In this document: one piece after another, positions 34,480-43,629 of the stretch
Numbering within the stretch: position 1 is the stretch's first letter
Layout of the letters: every line of letters starts with the position of its first letter
Assembly: GCA_949297765.1 (NCBI GenBank)
Contig: CASFTV010000019.1
Location: 1 to 64,000 of the forward strand
Length of the DNA: 64,000 bases
From: an uncultured bacterium
GTDB lineage: Bacteria > Verrucomicrobiota > Lentisphaeria > Victivallales > UBA1829
Direction: 5' to 3'
Translations under genes and position numbers: made by a program
The notes under the pieces: model-generated
Database searches by the model: none
Told to the model about the DNA's origin: nothing
The model's input: only the letters and a program-made list of their open reading frames with translations

Positions 34480-35859
34480 ATGTCGAAGAAACCGCAAGTC
34501 ATTTTCATGCCGCATGCGAACATCCAATATTCGCAGCTGGATCCGAAACGCCGCGCATGGGTGTGCGAACACTGCTACAGACCGCTGTTCGAGCTGGTGC
34601 GCGACGGAGGATACAAAGTCGCGTTTGAAGCCTCCGGACGGACGCTGGAGGTGATGGATCAGGAGGCGCCCGCCGTTCTGGCGCTTCTGAAGGAGCTGGT
34701 CAAAGGAGGACAGATCGAACCGGTCGCCTCGCCGTTCATCCATGTGATGCTCGCGAACGTTCCGCCGGAAATCGGCCTGGACACGCTCAAGCACGGACTT
34801 GACGCGTGGGAGAAATATACCGGAGTCCGTCCGGAAACCGGCTGGAACCCGGAATGCGGCTGGGCCTCCTATCTTCCGGAGATCTACAAGGAGGCGGGAT
34901 ACAAAAACCTCGTCATGGACGCCGACAGCTTCTTCCTCTCCTTCCCCGAGATCCGCGAGGCAACCGGACTCAAGTACGATGTTCAGGGTCATTCCAACAA
35001 AAACCATCTCTTCAAGATTGAGGAGTACATCAAGGACAAGCCGGAATTTCTCAAATATCTGACCAATCCGTCCGTCGCCCCGAACGGCCTGCGGATGGTG
35101 TTCCGGTCCGACTGCATGGCCAATCCGATGCTCTGGTATCTCATGGGCGCGACCGAAGGATGCCGCGAAACGCCGGTCAGTCTTTCCGAGCTCCGGGAGA
35201 TGTTCCTCAAGTGGCAGCCGCGCATTGCGCAGACGGGATCGTTCATCATGCCGTATGCCGAGGATGCGGAATACATCGGTTCGTCGGCCTATTTCTATGT
35301 GAAACAGTTCAATCAGGCGCGGTTCTTCGAGCCGGAACCGGAATCCGTCCGCCGCTTCAAGGAACTGCTCGACATGGCAAAAGAGATCGGCTACGAACTC
35401 ACCACTCCCGCCGAAGTCATCCACAATGCGAACGACCTGATCCGCAACGATCTGATCGACCGCATCGAAAACGGCGCCGCATGGCACGGCGGAACCTACA
35501 AAGCCTGGGCCAACACCAGCTACTCGCTGATCTTCGATCCGGTCTGCCGGATGATTTACGACGGCATTGTCGCGGTCCGCAAGCACATCGGCAGCACCCC
35601 GGAACTGGAAAAGGCGATGAAAGCGGTCACCTCCGCCTACGTTTCCGATTCCAGATGGCCCCCGCTGCCGACCACGCCCGGACGCTTCAATGTCCGTGAA
35701 TCCCTGGATGATCTCTTCGCGGCCAACCGTTTCCTCGGCGAAGCAATGGAAAAAGGAGGGATCGGCGAAAAACGCGCGATCTACTCCGCTCCGCTGATGG
35801 AAACCCAGATCCGTCTGATTGAGCAGAAGCTCATGGATCAGAAATACTTCGGGGAATAA
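34480..35859 (+). CDS. GH57-like glycoside hydrolase/transferase
   Basis: A 459-residue protein resembling the N-terminal barrel of GH57: FMPHANIQYSQL near the start (His in the first conserved region), then WNPECGWAS with likely nucleophile Glu125, and a later FIMPYAEDAEYIG acidic region. The C-terminal half is helical. GH57 enzymes act on alpha-glucans or alpha-galactosides; polysaccharide-deacetylase-like relatives cannot be excluded. AAAGGAG lies upstream. It is the last gene of the operon, 23 bases after the esterase, and a terminator follows. Confidence 0.72.
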   Translation: MSKKPQVIFMPHANIQYSQLDPKRRAWVCEHCYRPLFELVRDGGYKVAFEASGRTLEVMDQEAPAVLALLKELVKGGQIEPVASPFIHVMLANVPPEIGLDTLKHGLDAWEKYTGVRPETGWNPECGWASYLPEIYKEAGYKNLVMDADSFFLSFPEIREATGLKYDVQGHSNKNHLFKIEEYIKDKPEFLKYLTNPSVAPNGLRMVFRSDCMANPMLWYLMGATEGCRETPVSLSELREMFLKWQPRIAQTGSFIMPYAEDAEYIGSSAYFYVKQFNQARFFEPEPESVRRFKELLDMAKEIGYELTTPAEVIHNANDLIRNDLIDRIENGAAWHGGTYKAWANTSYSLIFDPVCRMIYDGIVAVRKHIGSTPELEKAMKAVTSAYVSDSRWPPLPTTPGRFNVRESLDDLFAANRFLGEAMEKGGIGEKRAIYSAPLMETQIRLIEQKLMDQKYFGE

Positions 35860-35927
35860 AACGGAACTTTCTCCGGGGAAGGAACACTCCGAGTTTCCGA
35901 TCCGGGAGGAGGAATCTCCGTTCACGC

Positions 35928-35969
35928 CGCGCCGTGCAGAAAAATTCTGTGCGGCGCGTTTTATTTTTT
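35928..35969 (+). terminator. Rho-independent terminator of the 30035-35859 operon
   Basis: A 14-base arm (35928-35941) pairs with 35945-35958, with two wobbles and an AAA loop, followed by TTTTATTTTTT. It overlaps the last codons of the convergent channel gene, whose stop is at 35961. Confidence 0.88.
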
Positions 35970-37256
35970 CCGGGGAAATGTGCCGGAAGGACGGTAGAAT
36001 TCCCGGCGGTCCGGTTCGGGAGAAGAAAACGGAACCATGCCGGAGGTGTCGCTGCACTGCTGGAAGACGCGGAGTCCGAAGACCGGAAGGATCGCCAGAA
36101 GATGATCGAAGATATCCGACTGGACCTCTTCATGGGCAATCCACTGGACGTCGCGCGTGAAGCAGTAGATTTCGAGCGGGATTCCGGTCACGCCGGGCGG
36201 GAGCTGGCGGACCAGAAGGAGCATGTCCTGATTGATTTTCCGGTTGTTCCGGAGATACTGTTCCACATAGGCGCGGAAGGATCCCAGATTGGTGATGCGG
36301 CGGCCGTTGATCGGTTTGGCGCCTTCGGCGGCGAGTCGGGCGTTCCATTCGGCAAGTTCATGACGCTTTCTTTCCAGATAGGCGTTCAGGAGAACGAACT
36401 CTTCGAGCTTGCGGATTTCGTCCTCTTCCAGGAACCGGACGCTCCGCTGGTCAATGAAGAGCGAACGTTTGATGCGCCGTCCGCCGGATTCATACATTCC
36501 GCGCCAGTTTTTGAAGGACTCGGTGATGAGCTTGCGGATGGGAAGCGTGGAAATGGTCTTATCCCAGTTCTGAACCTTGATGGTGTGGAGGGCAATTTCG
36601 ATGACGCTTCCATCCGCATTCTGGCTGGGCATTTCGATCCAGTCGCCGATGCGGACCATGTCGTTGGAACTGATCTGCATTGCCGCGACGACGGAGAGAA
36701 TCGTATCCTGAAAGATCAGGATCAGCACGGCCGCCATCGCGCCGAGCCCGGAAAAGAGGAGCAGCGGACTGCGGTTGATCAGCATGGCGATCATCAGAAA
36801 CACGGCGCCCGTCCAGATGCAGATTTTCATCAGCTGGAGATAGCCTTTGATCGGCCGGTCCGCAGCATCCGGACGGCGGCTATAAAGAAGATCAACCAGA
36901 TCCAGCGTTTTCCCAAGCGCGAGCGAGAACGCCAGGACAATGAATGCGGCGCTGAGATTGCGGATCAGCGTGGCCGGAATTTCATGAATTCCCGGAATCG
37001 TGGAGGCCCCTGCCGCCAGGACCACCGCCGGAATAATGTTCGCCAGGCGCGAAATAATCGCAAGGAAGACACGGTGTTCCTCGCTCCCGGCCGGAGGAAG
37101 TGCATCCAGAACCCGGCGCATCCCCCGGAAAAGAATCCATTTGGTAATGAAGTTCACTGCCAGCGTCATCACAATCAGTGCAACGACCACCAGTGCGCTG
37201 TACGCCCACGGATACGGTTCCAGAGCAAGCTGGAGATCCTTCAGCCAAGTCATCAT
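35961..37256 (-). CDS. MscS-family mechanosensitive channel, YbdG-like
   Basis: A 431-residue membrane protein with about five N-terminal hydrophobic helices (WAYSALVVVALIVMTLAV, LIRNLSAAFIVLAFSLALG, LMKICIWTGAVFLMIAMLI). The MscS pore/beta region follows: FSGLGAMAAVLILIFQDTI, VRIGDWIEMP, TIKVQNWDKTISTLP. Length and the charged cytoplasmic domain with an extra RRIKRSLFIDQRS segment match the YbdG/MscM type. It releases solutes on hypo-osmotic shock. Two ATG codons are adjacent (37256, 37253), with AAGGGGG upstream. Confidence 0.9.
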   Translation of the reverse strand: MMTWLKDLQLALEPYPWAYSALVVVALIVMTLAVNFITKWILFRGMRRVLDALPPAGSEEHRVFLAIISRLANIIPAVVLAAGASTIPGIHEIPATLIRNLSAAFIVLAFSLALGKTLDLVDLLYSRRPDAADRPIKGYLQLMKICIWTGAVFLMIAMLINRSPLLLFSGLGAMAAVLILIFQDTILSVVAAMQISSNDMVRIGDWIEMPSQNADGSVIEIALHTIKVQNWDKTISTLPIRKLITESFKNWRGMYESGGRRIKRSLFIDQRSVRFLEEDEIRKLEEFVLLNAYLERKRHELAEWNARLAAEGAKPINGRRITNLGSFRAYVEQYLRNNRKINQDMLLLVRQLPPGVTGIPLEIYCFTRDVQWIAHEEVQSDIFDHLLAILPVFGLRVFQQCSDTSGMVPFSSPEPDRREFYRPSGTFPRKK

Positions 37257-37430
37257 TCGGCCATCCCCCTTTCCTTGGAATTCGTGTAACTATACTCTCC
37301 GTTTTCCGGATTTAAAACCGAAGAAGGAAAAAACGTTCTGATTTTTTTCCGTTCGGGTTTGCAATCATCGAAAAGCGTGGCATTTTACAATCGGATTGAA
37401 CAACCGGTACTCTTTTTTACAGGGAGCAGA

Positions 37431-38504
37431 ATGAAATTACTTGTAGGACTCAGCGGAGGAGTCGACTCCGCCGTGACCGCGCTGCTGCTGAAACAGGCGG
37501 GACACGACGTCTCCGGCGCAATCATGACACTCTGGAGCGACAGAAACCCGTGGAAGGGCGGAGACCGCCGCGCCTGTTACGGCCCCCGGGAAAAAGAAAA
37601 CGTCGCAAGCGCCCGTCAAGTGGCACAGGCGGTCGGCATTCCGTTTCACGAGTTCGACTGCTCCGCGGAATACGAACGGATCGTTCTCGAAAATTTCAAG
37701 GATGAATACAATGCGGGGCGCACCCCGAATCCGTGCATCCGGTGCAACAGCCGGATCAAATTCGGCGTTCTTCCCGAAGCCGCCAGAAAAGCGGGAGTGG
37801 AGTTCGACAAATTCGCAACCGGACATTATGTCCGTCTCCGGGAACAGAATGGACGGTATCAGCTTCTGCGCGCCGTTGATTCCGGGAAGGACCAGTCCTA
37901 CTTTCTCTACCGGCTGAGTCAGGAACAGCTTTCGAACGTGCTGTTTCCGCTCGGGGAATACCGGAAATCCGAAATCCGGCGGATCGCGGAGGAGCACGGT
38001 CTTCCGGTCAGCGACCGCCCCGACAGTCAGGATTTCTATTCCGGCGACTACCGGGAACTGCTTCTCCGGAACGAGGAAAAAGGAGAGATCGCCGATGCGG
38101 AAACCGGAACGGTTCTGGGTCACCACAACGGATTCTGGAACTATACCATCGGACAGCGCCGCGGTCTCGGAATCGCCGCGAAACATCCGCTTTATGTTGT
38201 CGGCATAGATCCGGAACGGAACCGGATCCTCGTCGGACCGGAAGAGATGCTGAAAAAGACGCGGATGCGTGTAACGGAACTCAACTGGAGCGGAATCGTC
38301 TGTCCGGAACGGCCGCGCGATGTCCGGATCAAAGTCCGGTCGATGGGAATCGGAACCGCCGGGAGCGTCGCTCCGGAAGCGGACGGATCCGCAACCGTCA
38401 CGTTCTATGAGGAGCAGAAATCGCCCACGCCGGGCCAGTCCGCGGTGTTTTACGACGGCGAACTTCTGCTCGGCGGCGGCGTGATCGGGGAGGTCTTCGA
38501 ATGA
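37431..38504 (+). CDS. mnmA: tRNA 2-thiouridine(34) synthase, variant active site
   Basis: A 357-residue MnmA-type enzyme that thiolates U34 of tRNA. Motifs: PP-loop VGLSGGVDSAVTA, PNPCIRCN with Cys102 and Cys105, FATGHYVR, KDQSYFLYRL and YTIGQRRGLG. The second catalytic cysteine of the common form (in a SQEICF-type motif) is absent: here the region reads SQDFYSGDY (residues 199-207). A Cys49 in RACYGP is present instead, so C49, C102 and C105 could ligate an iron-sulfur cluster. Start at 37431 (AGGGAGC upstream) rather than 37359. Overlaps hydE by 4 bases. Confidence 0.9.
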   Translation: MKLLVGLSGGVDSAVTALLLKQAGHDVSGAIMTLWSDRNPWKGGDRRACYGPREKENVASARQVAQAVGIPFHEFDCSAEYERIVLENFKDEYNAGRTPNPCIRCNSRIKFGVLPEAARKAGVEFDKFATGHYVRLREQNGRYQLLRAVDSGKDQSYFLYRLSQEQLSNVLFPLGEYRKSEIRRIAEEHGLPVSDRPDSQDFYSGDYRELLLRNEEKGEIADAETGTVLGHHNGFWNYTIGQRRGLGIAAKHPLYVVGIDPERNRILVGPEEMLKKTRMRVTELNWSGIVCPERPRDVRIKVRSMGIGTAGSVAPEADGSATVTFYEEQKSPTPGQSAVFYDGELLLGGGVIGEVFE

Positions 38505-39562
38505 CCGATGCGGAACTCAGAGAACTGCTGGAGCTGACCGATCCGGCGGAGCAGAAGACTCTTTTCGCTTCCGCCTATGCGGAAAAACTGCGCCATACGG
38601 GACCGAACGTGAGCCTGCGGGGATTGATCGAGATCAGCAACATCTGCCGAAAGAACTGCTTCTACTGCGGCATTCGCTCGGGCAACAGGAAACTGAAACG
38701 GTACCGGGTGGGAAAAGAGGAGATTGTCGCCTCGGCTCTGTGGGCGTACCGCCATCATTACGGATCGGTGGTTCTCCAGTCCGGCGAGACGGTTTCGGAG
38801 GAGTTCACGGCGTTTATCGAATCGGCGGTCCGGGAGATCATGGAGCGCTCGGAAGGGAAACTCGGGATCACCCTCTGCTGCGGCGAACAGGAGAGCCGGG
38901 TGTATGAACGCTGGCGGAAAGCGGGGGCCAGACGCTATCTGCTCCGGATTGAAACGTCCGATCCGGAATTCTACGGGAAGCTCCATCCGGCGGATCACAA
39001 CTTTCAGGCACGGGTGAACTGCCTGCGCCGTCTGCGGGAACTGGATTATCAGGTGGGGTCCGGTGTGATGATCGGCCTTCCCGGACAGACCACGGATCAG
39101 CTGGTCCGCGATCTGCGTTTTTTCGAGGAGTCCGATCTGGACATGATCGGAATGGGTCCCTACATTCCGCATGAGGATACACCGCTCGGCAGAGGAATCG
39201 AAATGACGCAGGAATACCGGAACGGCCAGCTGGGAAAAGGACTCCGGATGATCGCCTGCACCCGTCTTCTGCTGAAGGACGTGAACATTGCCGCGACCAC
39301 CGCGCTTCAGGCGCTCGCCGACGACGGACGCGAACGGGGACTTCTGGCGGGAGCGAATGTCATCATGCCCAACGTGACCGATCTTTCCTACCGGCGGCGC
39401 TACCAGCTCTATGCCGACAAGCCGAATCTTGACGAGAATTCCGAGGAGTCGCGCGACGATCTCATCCGGCGGATTCATTCCATCGGAGAAACCATTCTCT
39501 GGGATCAGCACGGGGACTCCCGCCACTATTTCAACCGCAAACAGAAAGAGCAGAAAACATGA
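38501..39562 (+). CDS. hydE: [FeFe]-hydrogenase maturation radical SAM protein HydE
   Basis: A 353-residue radical SAM enzyme with the HydE/BioB-type N-terminus (LRGLIEISNICRKNCFYCGIR), cluster cysteines C49, C53 and C56, and typical later motifs VVLQSGE, LRIETSDPEFYGKLHP, VGSGVMIGLPGQT, FIPHEDTPL-like (YIPHEDTPLG) and VIMPNVTD. HydE helps build the H-cluster of [FeFe]-hydrogenase. No other hyd gene lies in the window, so the partners must be elsewhere. Coupled to mnmA upstream and the GH36 gene downstream by 4-base ATGA overlaps. Confidence 0.9.
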   Translation: MTDAELRELLELTDPAEQKTLFASAYAEKLRHTGPNVSLRGLIEISNICRKNCFYCGIRSGNRKLKRYRVGKEEIVASALWAYRHHYGSVVLQSGETVSEEFTAFIESAVREIMERSEGKLGITLCCGEQESRVYERWRKAGARRYLLRIETSDPEFYGKLHPADHNFQARVNCLRRLRELDYQVGSGVMIGLPGQTTDQLVRDLRFFEESDLDMIGMGPYIPHEDTPLGRGIEMTQEYRNGQLGKGLRMIACTRLLLKDVNIAATTALQALADDGRERGLLAGANVIMPNVTDLSYRRRYQLYADKPNLDENSEESRDDLIRRIHSIGETILWDQHGDSRHYFNRKQKEQKT

Positions 39563-41322
39563 ACATTGCATCCATTCTCGGAGAAATGCGTCTGGAAGGA
39601 GATCTTTCCGGCTGGCATCTGACCCACACGCGAACGGAACTGGAACCGGATCTTGAAATCATCCGCTTTCATCTGGAGGCGGAACGCGATCTTCCGCCCC
39701 CGAGCCTCCGTCTGTTCTGGGAAGTTCCCCAGCTGGACATGCAGACCCGCTGGATGCCGGGAGGCCTCTACCATCGCAATCTTCCGCCCGACTGGGGAGC
39801 CGGAACCTCCTCCCAGCTTGCCTCCAACATGCCGATGATGACATTTCTGAATCTGAAGGGGCAGAACCGCCTGACATTTGCATTTTCCGAGGCGAAACGC
39901 TTTGTGAAACTTTCCGCGGGAGTCCGGGAGGAGTCGAACCGGATTGTCTGCGAACTCTCCCTGTTCACGATCCCGGAAGCGCCGATCCGCTCCTACGATG
40001 CGGAACTGCGGATCGACACCCGGAGCATCTTCTATGCGGATGCGATCCGCGCCGTTTCCGAGTGGTACGCCGCATTTCCAGACTACACGCCGTCCCCTGC
40101 GCCGGAAGGAGCGTTCGAACCGATCTACTCCTCCTGGTACAGCTATCACCAGAATCTGTTCGACCACGAGCTGGAAGCGGAATGCACTCAGGCGAAAGAG
40201 TTCGGCATGAAGGGAATCATCGTCGACGACGGCTGGCAGACCGAAGACAACAACCGCGGCTATGCCTGGTGCGGCGACTGGGAAATCTCCCGGAAACGCT
40301 TCCCCGACATGCGCGCTCATGTTGCCAGGGTTCATGCGCTCGGGATGAAATATATTGTCTGGTATTCCGTTCCGTTTGCGGGAACCAAAAGCAAAATTTA
40401 TCAGCGTTTCAAAGGCAAATTCCTCTATGAGATTCCGCGTCTGCAAACAGCCGTTCTTGATCCGCGTTTTCCGGAAATCCGCGAATACCTCATCCACACC
40501 TATGAAACGGCGATCCGGGAATGGGATCTTGACGGGTTCAAGCTGGACTTCATCGACTGTTTCCGCTTTGACGGAGAGGATCCCGCGGTCGCGGAAAACT
40601 ATGCGGGACGCGACCTCAAATCCCTCCCGGACGCGGTGGATCTTCTTCTTTCCGAAACCATGCGCCGCCTGCGCGCGCTGAAACCGGAGATTCTGATTGA
40701 ATTCCGCCAGAGCTACATCGGCCCCGCGATCCGCAAGTACGGCAACATGTTCCGGGCCGGAGACTGCCCCGCCGATATTCTTTCCAACCGGGTCCGCACC
40801 CTGGATCTGCGTCTGACCTCCGGCAATACCGCGGTCCATTCCGACATGCTGGAATGGAATGAGGCGGACACCCCCGAAACCGCCGCGCTTCAGCTTCTGA
40901 ATGTTCTCTTCAGCGTTCCGCAGATCTCGGTCCGTCTGGAGAGCATCCCGGAAACGCACCGGCGGATGCTCCGCTTCTGGCTGGATTTTGCAATCCGCCA
41001 CCGGGATGTGCTGCTGCACGGATATCTGAAGCCGTTCCATCCGGATCTGAACTACCCGATCGTCTCCTCCGAAACCGCAAAGGAGAAGGTGATCGCCGTC
41101 TACAACTACGGACAGATCGTCAAGATCGCCTGCGAGCCGGGAAAGAGCTGTTTCCTGGTCAATGCAACGGGCCGTTCGGAACTCTATGTGGATCTCCAGA
41201 CCGCCCCGCTCTCCGCGGAGTTCTTCGACACCTTCGGGCGTCCCGTCCCGGCGGATGAAGTAAAAACCGGCGTTTCCAAAATCGCCATTCCGTATTCAGG
41301 GCTTATGGTTCTGAAATTCTGA
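39559..41322 (+). CDS. GH36-like alpha-galactosidase, cytoplasmic
   Basis: A 587-residue clan-D glycoside hydrolase. The N-terminal beta domain is followed by the barrel motifs YSSWYSYHQN, GIIVDDGWQTEDNN, GDWEISRKRFPD, and DGFKLDFIDCF with likely nucleophile Asp330, then RQSYIGP and AGDCPAD, where the acid/base Asp is expected. The C-terminal beta domain ends in SGLMVLKF. No signal peptide. It probably hydrolyses alpha-galactosides in the cytoplasm; other alpha-linked substrates occur in the family. Its position behind mnmA and hydE is unusual. Confidence 0.83.
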   Translation: MNIASILGEMRLEGDLSGWHLTHTRTELEPDLEIIRFHLEAERDLPPPSLRLFWEVPQLDMQTRWMPGGLYHRNLPPDWGAGTSSQLASNMPMMTFLNLKGQNRLTFAFSEAKRFVKLSAGVREESNRIVCELSLFTIPEAPIRSYDAELRIDTRSIFYADAIRAVSEWYAAFPDYTPSPAPEGAFEPIYSSWYSYHQNLFDHELEAECTQAKEFGMKGIIVDDGWQTEDNNRGYAWCGDWEISRKRFPDMRAHVARVHALGMKYIVWYSVPFAGTKSKIYQRFKGKFLYEIPRLQTAVLDPRFPEIREYLIHTYETAIREWDLDGFKLDFIDCFRFDGEDPAVAENYAGRDLKSLPDAVDLLLSETMRRLRALKPEILIEFRQSYIGPAIRKYGNMFRAGDCPADILSNRVRTLDLRLTSGNTAVHSDMLEWNEADTPETAALQLLNVLFSVPQISVRLESIPETHRRMLRFWLDFAIRHRDVLLHGYLKPFHPDLNYPIVSSETAKEKVIAVYNYGQIVKIACEPGKSCFLVNATGRSELYVDLQTAPLSAEFFDTFGRPVPADEVKTGVSKIAIPYSGLMVLKF

Positions 41323-41347
41323 ACCGGCCGGCGGGAACGCGGCATGC

Positions 41348-43525
41348 TCAATCCAGTCCGCGTTCCCAGTTGAACGGGGAGTTCCCTTTTCCGCAATCGG
41401 CAATCCGGAGATCCCGGATGCGGTCCGCCGGAAGGCGGGACTCCACCGACATCGCAGCGGCCGGATACAGAAGCGTCAGATTCTCCTCCGTCCGGCGCAC
41501 AAGAAACAACTCCCCTCTGGAGTCGGTCAACGTCCGGAGTTTCCCTGTTTCCGCCCGCGTCGCGAGCAGCAGAGGATGTCCCTGGACGTAGAGTTCCACC
41601 GGAACCGGCGACCGGCGCAGAAGCTCCTCCGCATCCTTCTCCGACAGCTCCACATGCGCGTGGACGGATTCCGCTCCGAGACTCCGCACCTCCTCCGCCG
41701 CAAATGAATTCGCCACCGGGAACGGCGGAGCGGTCCGGATCTCAATTCCGGGAAACTCGCGCAAAAGATGAAAATGGGAAAGCGATGTTGCCCGGAACAC
41801 CCGGACTCCCGCCCTCACCGCTCCGGCAATCCGTTCCCGGAGCGCCGCGAGTCCGGTTTCCGGCGTGAAAAACGGCAGGATGCACTCCCTTCCCGGGTCC
41901 GGCAACGGACTAAGCTCCTCCGCCACACGGCATTCTCTCTCCGGAGCCGGCGCGCCGGACGGCAGAAACAGAACCGTTTCCGGATGCTCCGGCGGAAGTG
42001 CGGGAATCCGGGTGCGGTGAACACGCAGAAGCTCCTCCGCCCGCTCCGATGACCGGCCGAGAATCCGTTCCGGAGAGATCTCCCGGAGAAGCCATTGCTG
42101 AAACGCCCGTTTTGCGGCTTTCAGGTGGTCCCGCCGGATGAAATAAGCGCCGTCGATCTCAGCGGAAATGCGTCCCGCTGCAAACGGCGTACCGGGGAGC
42201 ACACGGAAGAACGCGGCAAGATCCTCCACGGAGAAGGGACACGTTCCGGCCGGTTCGGTCGGCAGCGGCGAGGACCACTCTTTTCCGCCGGTCGAGATCC
42301 GGAGTTCCGATTCGGAAAGATGCAGGGAGAGATCCAGCACCGCCCCCTGCAGAGGAAGATTCGCACACCGTTTTTCCATAGTTCCGTGCGTCTCTCCGAC
42401 CCGGTAGAGGATGCCGTTGCGGACAACGCTTTTTCCACGGGACGGAATCCGGCAGAGCTGTCCGGGAAACGCCTTCTTCACCGGACGTCCGCCGACCGAC
42501 ATTTCCAGCACGCTCAGAGTCTCCCCCTCTCCGCCCGCGGCGGATTGAACACGGACCACATCGCCGACATGAAGACGGCCGGAGAGACGGACTTCAAACG
42601 AATCGTCGAAAACGCGTCCGACTCGTCCGCAGGGCCGGCCGACCCCGCCCGGAGCATCGGAGCGAATCAGTTTTTTCATGGAATCCGCCGTAAAAAATCC
42701 GAGCGAAGGCTCCCGGGAACAGGTACGTCCGAGCAGATCGGCGATCTCCTCCTCCGGAGCGCCGTCGATCGCCTTCCGGTACGCCGCAACCACGCTCGAC
42801 ACATAGTCCGCCCCCCGCAGACGGCCTTCGATCTTCAGCGATGCGATCCCCAGTTCCCGGAACTTTGGAATCAGCCGGAACGCCGCAAGATCGCGCGTGG
42901 AAAAATAAAATCCCTCGTTTCCCCCGTCGGCACGAAACGGACGGCGGCAGGGCTGTCTGCACCGTCCGCGGTTTCCGCTCGCACCTCCGAGCCACGATGA
43001 AAACAGACAGTTTCCTGAAAGACACGCACAAAGCGCCCCGTGAACAAATACCTCCAGTTCCAGCGGCGACTTCCGAGCGATTATTTCGAGTTCATCAAGC
43101 GTGATCTGCCGTTCAAGGATCACGCGTTTCGCCCCGATTTCCGCAGCTGCCAGGACCGCCTCCGAATTGTGGAGCGCCATCTGCGTGGACGCATGGATGG
43201 TCAATGCGGGAAAAAACTCGCGGATCATCCGCAGCACGCCGAGATCCTGAACGATCAGGGCGTCGGGCCGCAGGGCATCCAGATCGGCAAGAAACTTCGC
43301 GGCTTCGTCGATCTCCGCCTCCCGGACAAGCGTGTTGAAGGTAACATACACGCGCCGTCCGTTCCGGTGCGCATAGGCGATCAGGCGCGAAAGATCTTCG
43401 ACGCTGAAATTATCGCTTCGTTCCCGCGCATTGAATTTCTTCAATCCGCAGTAGACGGCGTCCGCCCCCGCATCGAATGCGGCCAAAGCGACCGGAAGTG
43501 AACCGGCCGGCGCCAGAAGTTCCAT
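41348..43525 (-). CDS. Peptidase U32-family protein, RlhA-like (23S rRNA C2501 hydroxylation)
   Basis: A 725-residue U32 protein: MELLAPAGSLPVALAAFDAGADAVYCG at the N-terminus in family style, the cysteine-rich segment HGALCACLSGNCLFSSWLGG and NRGRCRQPCRRP near residues 165-195, then IEGRLRGADYVSSVV. The size and the C-terminal DUF3656-like part match RlhA (YdcP), which makes 5-hydroxycytidine in 23S rRNA, more than the shorter TrhP/YegQ or UbiU proteins. Start at 43525 with GGGAG upstream. Monocistronic, downstream of the Gfo/Idh terminator. Confidence 0.85.
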   Translation of the reverse strand: MELLAPAGSLPVALAAFDAGADAVYCGLKKFNARERSDNFSVEDLSRLIAYAHRNGRRVYVTFNTLVREAEIDEAAKFLADLDALRPDALIVQDLGVLRMIREFFPALTIHASTQMALHNSEAVLAAAEIGAKRVILERQITLDELEIIARKSPLELEVFVHGALCACLSGNCLFSSWLGGASGNRGRCRQPCRRPFRADGGNEGFYFSTRDLAAFRLIPKFRELGIASLKIEGRLRGADYVSSVVAAYRKAIDGAPEEEIADLLGRTCSREPSLGFFTADSMKKLIRSDAPGGVGRPCGRVGRVFDDSFEVRLSGRLHVGDVVRVQSAAGGEGETLSVLEMSVGGRPVKKAFPGQLCRIPSRGKSVVRNGILYRVGETHGTMEKRCANLPLQGAVLDLSLHLSESELRISTGGKEWSSPLPTEPAGTCPFSVEDLAAFFRVLPGTPFAAGRISAEIDGAYFIRRDHLKAAKRAFQQWLLREISPERILGRSSERAEELLRVHRTRIPALPPEHPETVLFLPSGAPAPERECRVAEELSPLPDPGRECILPFFTPETGLAALRERIAGAVRAGVRVFRATSLSHFHLLREFPGIEIRTAPPFPVANSFAAEEVRSLGAESVHAHVELSEKDAEELLRRSPVPVELYVQGHPLLLATRAETGKLRTLTDSRGELFLVRRTEENLTLLYPAAAMSVESRLPADRIRDLRIADCGKGNSPFNWERGLD

Positions 43526-43563
43526 CGACTGCTCCCTCTCTCATCCCGTTTCCCGCGGCGCGA

Positions 43564-43606
43564 AACAAAAAACGGATGTCCGCAACCATCGCCGCGGACA
43601 TCCGTT
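43564..43606 (-). terminator. Rho-independent terminator of the Gfo/Idh/MocA gene
   Basis: A perfect 13-base stem (43571-43583 with 43594-43606) with a 10-base loop. Read on the minus strand it is followed by a TTTTTTGTTT run. It separates the oxidoreductase from the U32 gene. Confidence 0.88.
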
Positions 43607-43629
43607 GGTTTCTGCGCCGGGAACGTCGT

